Positions 58,889 through 64,000 of a DNA stretch of 64,000 bases are shown here, one piece after another (positions within the stretch are counted from its first letter, which is position 1; each line of letters begins with the position of its first letter). Origin of the DNA: Bacteroides intestinalis DSM 17393 (lineage in GTDB: Bacteria; Bacteroidota; Bacteroidia; Bacteroidales; Bacteroidaceae); contig NZ_ABJL02000008.1 of NCBI RefSeq assembly GCF_000172175.1, positions 992,001 through 1,056,000 of the forward strand, in the 5' to 3' direction. The notes below the pieces were generated by a model that searched no databases, was not told where the DNA came from, and saw nothing but the letters and a program-made list of their open reading frames with translations. A program made the translations under genes and the position numbers.

Positions 58889-60391
58889 TCAGTCTCTCAC
58901 AATTTCTTCAAAGTCCGCCTCCAGTTCGCAATTCCGTTCAAAATCCCAAAGTGTCAGACTGCGGATTTGATAGAAATAGTACCAATAATAATAGAGCTCG
59001 GAAATATGTTTCTGTCTTGCTTCATCTTTTGATTTCTGTGCGTCGTTCAGGTCCAGCGTACTGATTTGTCCGATCATAAAGGTTTCCACACTGGTTTTAT
59101 AACGTTTCTCGGCAATGCCGTCAGCTTCCTGTGCAATACCCAATTGTTGTGCCTGATTATTGAAGTTCGCTACGAGCAGGAAGATATCCTGATTGAAGTC
59201 CATCTGTTCTTGCCGGATTCTGGAAAGCACCACTTCACGGTTACTCTTTGCCACACGCACTTTTCCTCGGCGTTTTCCCCAGTCCAAAATAGGAACTTTC
59301 ACACCTACCTGTACAATCTGGTTATCGAGCAGATCTTTGTAAGCGGAAGTAAAATCACGATTCTGCCCCGTATACCCCACGCTGGCAAACAAGTCTATGC
59401 TGCGCAGATTTCCACGGGCCGTAGCCACTTCATAATCTGCTTCCAACTGGCGGCGACGGATATTCTGTGCAAACGAGTTCCGATCCAAAGCCTTGTTCAA
59501 TACAAGATTATATTCCATCTTCATATCCGGTGCCGAGCTCGGCAATATCGGATTCAGATTCTCGTCCTCCGACAAACCGAGGAAGGAACGCAACTGGAAC
59601 ATCTTCGCATTCAGGTTACTCTCCGCTTCCGTCACGTCCGCCTTGCCCTGCAAAGCATTTAACTTCAACTGTAACAAGTCATTTTCTGAAATCTGCCCCA
59701 TCTTGCGCTTTGCCATCGCCACTTCATAGAGGCGGTCGGCATTCACTTTATTCTGGTGAGCAGTTTTCAGATTTTCTTTAGCCAGCAGCAGATTGAAGAA
59801 ATAAGTGATTGTCTTCATCGTCACCTGTTCCGTAGCCGTGATAAAAGCGGCTTTTGCTTCTGCATATCTCACCGGTTCGATACGGCGGTTCCACTTCAAG
59901 TTATTCACTCCAAAGATAGGTTGCGTCAATTCCAGGCTTACGGGGACGGACATAAACCGTTTATCTCCTCCGGAGCCTAATTGCTTGATATATTCAAGAG
60001 AAGAGGCCAGTGACAGTTTACCGCCCGTAAACCATAAGTTCTGGTCTATGGAGAGCGTTCCGGAAAGTCCCAGCGTATTGTTACGCACGAATGAGTAGGA
60101 ACCATCCGAATTTTGATATCTACTGTAAGATTTATTGTAATTGGGTAAAGTACCGTTCAGATTCACTTCCGGTAACAGGTCGGCACGGAAAGTACGATAT
60201 TCCCAGTATGAAGTCTTCAATTCATTCAGCGCTACGGCGGCATCCACTGACTGGGTACGTGCCAAAGCTATCGCTTCATTTAAAGTGATGAGACGTTCAC
60301 GTTCGTTTGTCAATGTATCGTTCTGTGCAAAAGCGGCGAACGGAAATAGCATCCAAGCTGCGAGTAAAATATTCCTTTTCATGTTTATCAA
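58889..60391 (-). CDS. TolC family outer-membrane efflux protein
   Basis: A 500-residue protein with a signal peptide (MKRNILLAAWMLFPFAAFA after a two-residue extension) and the two repeats of long helices plus beta strands of TolC (ITLNEAIALARTQSVDAAVA at the N-terminus and the second repeat from about residue 290). It forms an outer-membrane exit duct for efflux or secretion systems. Unusually there is no membrane-fusion or inner-membrane pump gene nearby; instead a sigma-54 regulator and kinase follow in the same direction. Confidence 0.88.
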   Translation of the reverse strand: MINMKRNILLAAWMLFPFAAFAQNDTLTNERERLITLNEAIALARTQSVDAAVALNELKTSYWEYRTFRADLLPEVNLNGTLPNYNKSYSRYQNSDGSYSFVRNNTLGLSGTLSIDQNLWFTGGKLSLASSLEYIKQLGSGGDKRFMSVPVSLELTQPIFGVNNLKWNRRIEPVRYAEAKAAFITATEQVTMKTITYFFNLLLAKENLKTAHQNKVNADRLYEVAMAKRKMGQISENDLLQLKLNALQGKADVTEAESNLNAKMFQLRSFLGLSEDENLNPILPSSAPDMKMEYNLVLNKALDRNSFAQNIRRRQLEADYEVATARGNLRSIDLFASVGYTGQNRDFTSAYKDLLDNQIVQVGVKVPILDWGKRRGKVRVAKSNREVVLSRIRQEQMDFNQDIFLLVANFNNQAQQLGIAQEADGIAEKRYKTSVETFMIGQISTLDLNDAQKSKDEARQKHISELYYYWYYFYQIRSLTLWDFERNCELEADFEEIVRD

Positions 60392-60511
60392 AAAATAGTT
60401 GTAAACAGAAAAGCAAAGAGCGTGCCAAAGCGCCAGGATGCTTCTGGGCAGGGATAGGTGTTCATTATCGGACAGTGGGGATGTCCATTTCTGAACGATG
60501 AGAGAAATATG

Positions 60512-60562
60512 AAGTATTAAGTATAGCTACGCTGTGACTCTGCATAGCTATACTTAATACTT
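60512..60562. repeat. 18-bp perfect inverted repeat downstream of hisB
   Basis: Arms 60512-60529 and 60545-60562 (AAGTATTAAGTATAGCTA and its complement) with a 15-base loop, 10 bases past the hisB stop on the minus strand. It may end the his operon or shield its 3' end, though there is no clear U run. Confidence 0.8.
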
Positions 60563-60572
60563 AATATTTAGA

Positions 60573-61724
60573 TTAAAGCACTCCCTTCGAACTCGGCAAT
60601 TCAAAGTGATAGATATCCCTCTTCACCGCCATCTTTATAGCGCGGGCCAGCGCTTTGAAAATGCCTTCTATCTTATGGTGCTCGTTCTGGCCTTCCGCTT
60701 TTACATTCAGATTCATCTTGGCAGCATCGCTCAGGGATTTGAAGAAATGCAGGAACATTTCTGTCGGCATTTCACCAATCTTTTCACGAATGAACTCTGC
60801 ATCCCATACCAGCCAGGGACGTCCGCCGAAGTCCAGGCAAACCTGGCAAAGGCAGTCATCCATCGTCAGGGCATAGCCATAACGCTCGATACCACGCTTA
60901 TTTCCCAATGCCTGATAGATGCAATCGCCTAATGCAATCGCAGTGTCTTCTATGGTGTGATGCTCATCCACTTCCAAATCACCTTTCACATGGATCGTCA
61001 GGTCCAAACCGCCATGCTTGCCTATTTGTTCCAGCATGTGATCGAAGAAACCCAGTCCGGTATGGATGTCGCAGGCACCGTTACCATCCAGATTCAGAGA
61101 CACGAAAATGTCCGTTTCCTTTGTTGTACGGCGTACTTCCGCTTTCCGTTCTCCGGCAAAAAGGAATTCGGCAATTTTATCCCAATCTTTCGTGACAAGG
61201 GCACATACCTCTTCCAGACCTTCGCAGGCAGCAGTTCCACCTTTGGATTCCGGTTTCAGCAATGCAGTATCATTCTGCAAAAAAATAGCCCGGCAACCCA
61301 AGTTCTTAGCCAGTTCCACATCCGTCGGACGGTCACCGATAACGAAACTTCCAGCAAGATCGTACTCCGGATTATTCAGATACTTCGTCAGCATTCCTGT
61401 ACGTGGCTTCCGGGTAGGTGCCATATCTTCCGGCATACTACGGTCGATGAAGATTTCATCAAACGCAATCCCTTCACCTTCCAGCGTCTTCATCATCAGG
61501 TTATGCGCAGGCCAGAAAGTTTCTTCCGGGAAAGATGCCGTGCCCAACCCATCCTGATTGGTCACCATCGCAAATTCGAAATCCAATTTGCTACGGATAA
61601 AGCCCAGGTTACGCATCACTTTGGGATAAAACTCCAACTTTTCCAGTGAATCCAACTGGTAATCTACGGGCGGTTCAATCACCAAAGTCCCGTCACGGTC
61701 TATAAATAATACTTTCTTACTCAT
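60573..61724 (-). CDS. hisB: Bifunctional histidinol-phosphatase/imidazoleglycerol-phosphate dehydratase
   Basis: A 383-residue fusion. N-terminal HAD phosphatase: LFIDRDGTLV (nucleophile Asp) at 6-15, TNQDGLG and FVIGDRPTDVELAK. C-terminal dehydratase from about residue 190: FFDHMLEQIGKHGG, DEHHTIEDTAIALG and EHHKIEGIFKALARAIK, the metal-binding His repeats. It carries out the dehydration of IGP and the later dephosphorylation of histidinol phosphate. Overlaps hisC by eight bases, third gene of the visible his operon. Confidence 0.95.
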   Translation of the reverse strand: MSKKVLFIDRDGTLVIEPPVDYQLDSLEKLEFYPKVMRNLGFIRSKLDFEFAMVTNQDGLGTASFPEETFWPAHNLMMKTLEGEGIAFDEIFIDRSMPEDMAPTRKPRTGMLTKYLNNPEYDLAGSFVIGDRPTDVELAKNLGCRAIFLQNDTALLKPESKGGTAACEGLEEVCALVTKDWDKIAEFLFAGERKAEVRRTTKETDIFVSLNLDGNGACDIHTGLGFFDHMLEQIGKHGGLDLTIHVKGDLEVDEHHTIEDTAIALGDCIYQALGNKRGIERYGYALTMDDCLCQVCLDFGGRPWLVWDAEFIREKIGEMPTEMFLHFFKSLSDAAKMNLNVKAEGQNEHHKIEGIFKALARAIKMAVKRDIYHFELPSSKGVL

Positions 61725-62754
61725 AGCTTTTCAACGCTTCTATCAGTTTATCATTCTCCATCCTCGTTCCTACCGTCACACGCAAGCAGTTTCCGCAAAG
61801 CGATATAGAATTACGGTTGCGGACGATGATCCCCTCTCCTACCAGATAATTATAAATTTTCACCGCATCCGTCACCCGTGCAAGGAAGAAATTGGCATCA
61901 GACGGAAATACTTCCACCGTCAACGGCAGTTCGGAAAAACGTTTCTCCAAATCCTCGCGTTCCTCTTTCAGCCTCTTCACCCAACGCTCTATCTCATAGT
62001 ACTTATGCAACATCTCTATTGCCTGTTTCTGAGTCAGTTGGTTCACATTGTAAGGGTACTTTATCTTGCTCAGGATACCGATGATTTCCGTAGAAGCGAA
62101 CGCCATTCCCAGGCGGATAGCCGCACAGCCCCATGCTTTAGAGAAAGTCTGGAACACAACAAGATTCGGATATTTATCTAAATCCAGCAAGAACGACGGA
62201 GATTCAGAAAAGTCACTGTACGCCTCATCCAGTATCACCAGCCCTTCAAACTCACGCAGCAACTTCTCTATCTCACTGCGCAACAGATCGTTTCCCGTAG
62301 GATTATTGGGCGAACACAGGAATATCAGTTTCGTCCGTTCATCCGCAGCTGCCAGCAACTTGTCTGCCGAGAACTGAAAATGCCCGTCGAGCAGGACTTT
62401 GCGATACTCCACATTATTCACATCAGCACACACCTGATACATGCCGTAAGTAGGATCGATAGCCACCACATTGTCCAATCCCGGCTCACAGAAAGCACGG
62501 AAAACAAGATCAATAGCTTCGTCGCTACCATTGCCCAGGAAAATATGCTCGGGAGACACTTTCTTTATCTTGGAAAGTTCCGCTTTCAGTTCCCACTGCA
62601 TCGGGTCGGGATAGCGGTTGTGCGGCAAGTTGTACGGGTTCTCGTTCGCATCGAGAAATACCGATGCCGTTACACCTTTATATTCATCACGCGCCGAAGA
62701 GTAAGGTTTCAGCTTCCAGATATTCGGACGGGTCAATTCTTGCAATGTTTTCAT
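61717..62754 (-). CDS. hisC: Histidinol-phosphate aminotransferase
   Basis: A 345-residue PLP aminotransferase that converts imidazole acetol phosphate plus glutamate to histidinol phosphate. The PLP Lys is in FSKAWGCAAIRLGMAF (about 205), with FLGNGSDEAIDLVF (about 75), SPNNPTGNDL (about 150) and LDEAYSDFSES (about 175). Spacing: overlaps hisB by eight bases; 94 bases lie between it and hisD. Confidence 0.95.
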   Translation of the reverse strand: MKTLQELTRPNIWKLKPYSSARDEYKGVTASVFLDANENPYNLPHNRYPDPMQWELKAELSKIKKVSPEHIFLGNGSDEAIDLVFRAFCEPGLDNVVAIDPTYGMYQVCADVNNVEYRKVLLDGHFQFSADKLLAAADERTKLIFLCSPNNPTGNDLLRSEIEKLLREFEGLVILDEAYSDFSESPSFLLDLDKYPNLVVFQTFSKAWGCAAIRLGMAFASTEIIGILSKIKYPYNVNQLTQKQAIEMLHKYYEIERWVKRLKEEREDLEKRFSELPLTVEVFPSDANFFLARVTDAVKIYNYLVGEGIIVRNRNSISLCGNCLRVTVGTRMENDKLIEALKSYE

Positions 62755-62784
62755 GATCTATAAATATGATAAAGTATTGAACAC

Positions 62785-62845
62785 TAATTACGCGAATTAC
62801 ACAAATTTCATCTTTACCCTTATTCGTGTAATCCCTGTAATTTGT
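62785..62845. repeat. Imperfect inverted repeat between hisD and hisC
   Basis: The 94-base gap contains AATTACGCGAATTACAC-type sequence at about 62788-62804 and an inverted relative (TTCGTGTAATCCCTGTAATT) at about 62823-62842. Repeats of this AATTACACGAA type look like common Bacteroides intergenic sequence. No terminator T run is seen, so hisD-hisC read-through is likely. Confidence 0.45.
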
Positions 62846-62848
62846 ATT

Positions 62849-64000
62849 CTATATTGTTTTTAATCTCACTGTTACCGCATTTTTGTGCGCATCCAGATGT
62901 TCGTTCGCCGCCATCTCTTCAATGGCAGGGCCGATATTCTTCATTCCTTCCTGACGGATTTCCTGGAACGTAATCTTGCGGATAAAACTATCCAGGCTCA
63001 CACCGCTATAAGCTTTCGCATATCCGTTCGTCGGCAAGGTATGATTCGTTCCCGAAGCATAGTCTCCCGCACTTTCCGGAGAGAGCGATCCCAAGAAAAC
63101 CGAGCCCGCATTCACCACACGTTCTGCCACCTGCATATAGTCCGCAGTTTCCACAATCAAGTGTTCGGGCGCATATTCGTTCGTCAGTTCGATGGCCTCT
63201 TCCATATCCTTCACCACAATAAGCTTACTGTTGGCAAGAGATTTCTCCGCAATTTCCTTACGTGGCAGAAGTTCCAGCTGACGTCCCACCTCCTCTTTCA
63301 CAGCCTGTTGCAAAGCCTCCGAAGTGGTAATCAGCATTGCCTGACTATCCACACCGTGTTCAGCCTGGCTCAGCAGGTCCGCAGCTACAAATACCGGATT
63401 CGCCGTTTCATCCGCCAACACTTCCACTTCCGACGGACCGGCAGGCATATCAATCGCCACATCACGCAGACTGACCAACTGTTTCGCTGCCGTCACATAC
63501 TGGTTTCCCGGACCGAATATCTTGTAAACCTTCGGCACGCTTTCCGTCCCGTAAGCCATCGAAGCAATAGCTTGCACGCCACCTGCCTTGAATATCCTAT
63601 TCACCCCTGCCACCTGTGCAGCAAAAAGAATAGCTGGATGCACCCGTCCTTCTTTATCCGGCGGTGTACAAAGCACAATCTCCTTACAACCCGCAATCTT
63701 TGCAGGCACAGCCAGCATCAGCACCGTAGAGAACAGAGGAGCTGTTCCTCCGGGAATATACAATCCCACCTTTTCAATAGCCACCGCCTTTTGCCAACAC
63801 GTCACGCCCGGCATGGTTTCCACCTTCTTGCCCTCAAAGCGCTGTGCGGCATGAAAAGTCTCTATATTCTGTTTAGCCAGACGGATAGCCGCCTTCAGTT
63901 TTTCATCCACCAGCGTCTCCGCCTCTTTCAGTTCCGCCTCTGTCACCGCCAGCGATGTCAGCTCCGCCTTATCAAACTTTGCCTCCATCTCCAGCACCGC
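62849..64000 (-). CDS. hisD: Histidinol dehydrogenase, partial (N-terminus outside window)
   Basis: 383 codons of an enzyme that is normally about 430 residues; the frame is open to base 64000, so about 40-50 N-terminal residues are missing. It oxidises histidinol to histidine in two NAD-dependent steps with Zn. Conserved blocks: KIFGPGNQYVTAAKQLV, DMPAGPSEVEVLAD, LLSQAEHGVDSQAMLI (Zn ligands) and SGTNHTLPTNGYAKAYSGVS. It is followed by hisC and hisB; hisG would be expected just outside the window. Confidence 0.95.
   Translation of the reverse strand, partial: AVLEMEAKFDKAELTSLAVTEAELKEAETLVDEKLKAAIRLAKQNIETFHAAQRFEGKKVETMPGVTCWQKAVAIEKVGLYIPGGTAPLFSTVLMLAVPAKIAGCKEIVLCTPPDKEGRVHPAILFAAQVAGVNRIFKAGGVQAIASMAYGTESVPKVYKIFGPGNQYVTAAKQLVSLRDVAIDMPAGPSEVEVLADETANPVFVAADLLSQAEHGVDSQAMLITTSEALQQAVKEEVGRQLELLPRKEIAEKSLANSKLIVVKDMEEAIELTNEYAPEHLIVETADYMQVAERVVNAGSVFLGSLSPESAGDYASGTNHTLPTNGYAKAYSGVSLDSFIRKITFQEIRQEGMKNIGPAIEEMAANEHLDAHKNAVTVRLKTI

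Overview
The window is ordinary bacterial chromosome from a member of the Bacteroidales, most likely a gut Bacteroides. The evidence is the recurring Bacteroides-type -7 promoter box (TAnnTTTG, here with TTTG about 19-21 bases upstream in the best cases), the near absence of Shine-Dalgarno sequences, and lineage-typical genes: tandem S46 dipeptidyl-peptidases, GldE, NVEALA peptides, 6-bladed propeller lipoproteins, DUF4369/DUF5686 proteins, an anaerobic sulfatase maturase and a myo-inositol lipid cluster. I found no tRNA, rRNA, CRISPR array, transposase or phage gene.

Layout. 1-6.4 kb: housekeeping genes (5' part of mfd on the minus strand; then on the plus strand a dolichol-phosphate-mannose-synthase-like glycosyltransferase, pyrC, a free-standing MetH reactivation domain, and an ECF sigma factor followed by a membrane protein and a membrane-anchored phosphoesterase). 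6.4-17.9 kb: an accessory block, all on the minus strand and visibly AT-rich in its upstream half. It holds a membrane-spanning one-component regulator, two NVEALA-type secreted peptide precursors, three propeller-type lipoproteins, a Cys-motif lipoprotein, a DUF1573 protein, its own signal peptidase I, an O-antigen-ligase-like/TPR membrane protein, an HTH protein and a transglutaminase-like lipoprotein. This is the best candidate for an undescribed system: production, processing and perhaps modification of small secreted Cys-containing peptides.

18-26 kb: a 22-base tandem repeat with a 28-base perfect palindrome, plsC, a DUF4369 lipoprotein, then chuR with two S46 peptidases whose active sites predict DPP7-like and DPP11-like specificities. 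26-34.8 kb: cytosolic and exported thioredoxins, a PHP-type histidinol-phosphatase, an ABC-F ATPase, two poorly characterised proteins and a PhoB/PhoR-like two-component system. 34.8-38.9 kb: a cobalamin riboswitch with a perfect promoter and a terminator but no transporter after it (a GNAT and a small Fe-S protein follow instead), tryptophanase, an apparently inactive M23-like protein and a phosphopantetheinyl transferase. 38.9-44.3 kb: gldE-ssb-mutY, HU, a 30-residue COX24/mS38-like basic protein and RNase G.

44.4-49.6 kb: the inositol lipid cluster (inositol-phosphate synthase, PgpA-like phosphatase, GtrA protein, CDP-alcohol phosphatidyltransferase, AUR1/PAP2-like putative inositol phosphorylceramide synthase) with an iron alcohol dehydrogenase at its 3' end. 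49.6-56.1 kb: an outer-membrane DUF5686 protein and the aspartate/alanine system (aspT, aspD), which converts aspartate to alanine with electrogenic exchange. 56.1-60.4 kb: tolC, a sigma-54-dependent response regulator and its kinase. 60.4-64 kb: histidine biosynthesis hisD-hisC-hisB, with hisD cut by the window edge.

Several intergenic regions carry long inverted repeats that are not in the usual terminator position (41.9, 48.2, 52.2, 54.2-54.4 and 60.5 kb); they are listed separately.
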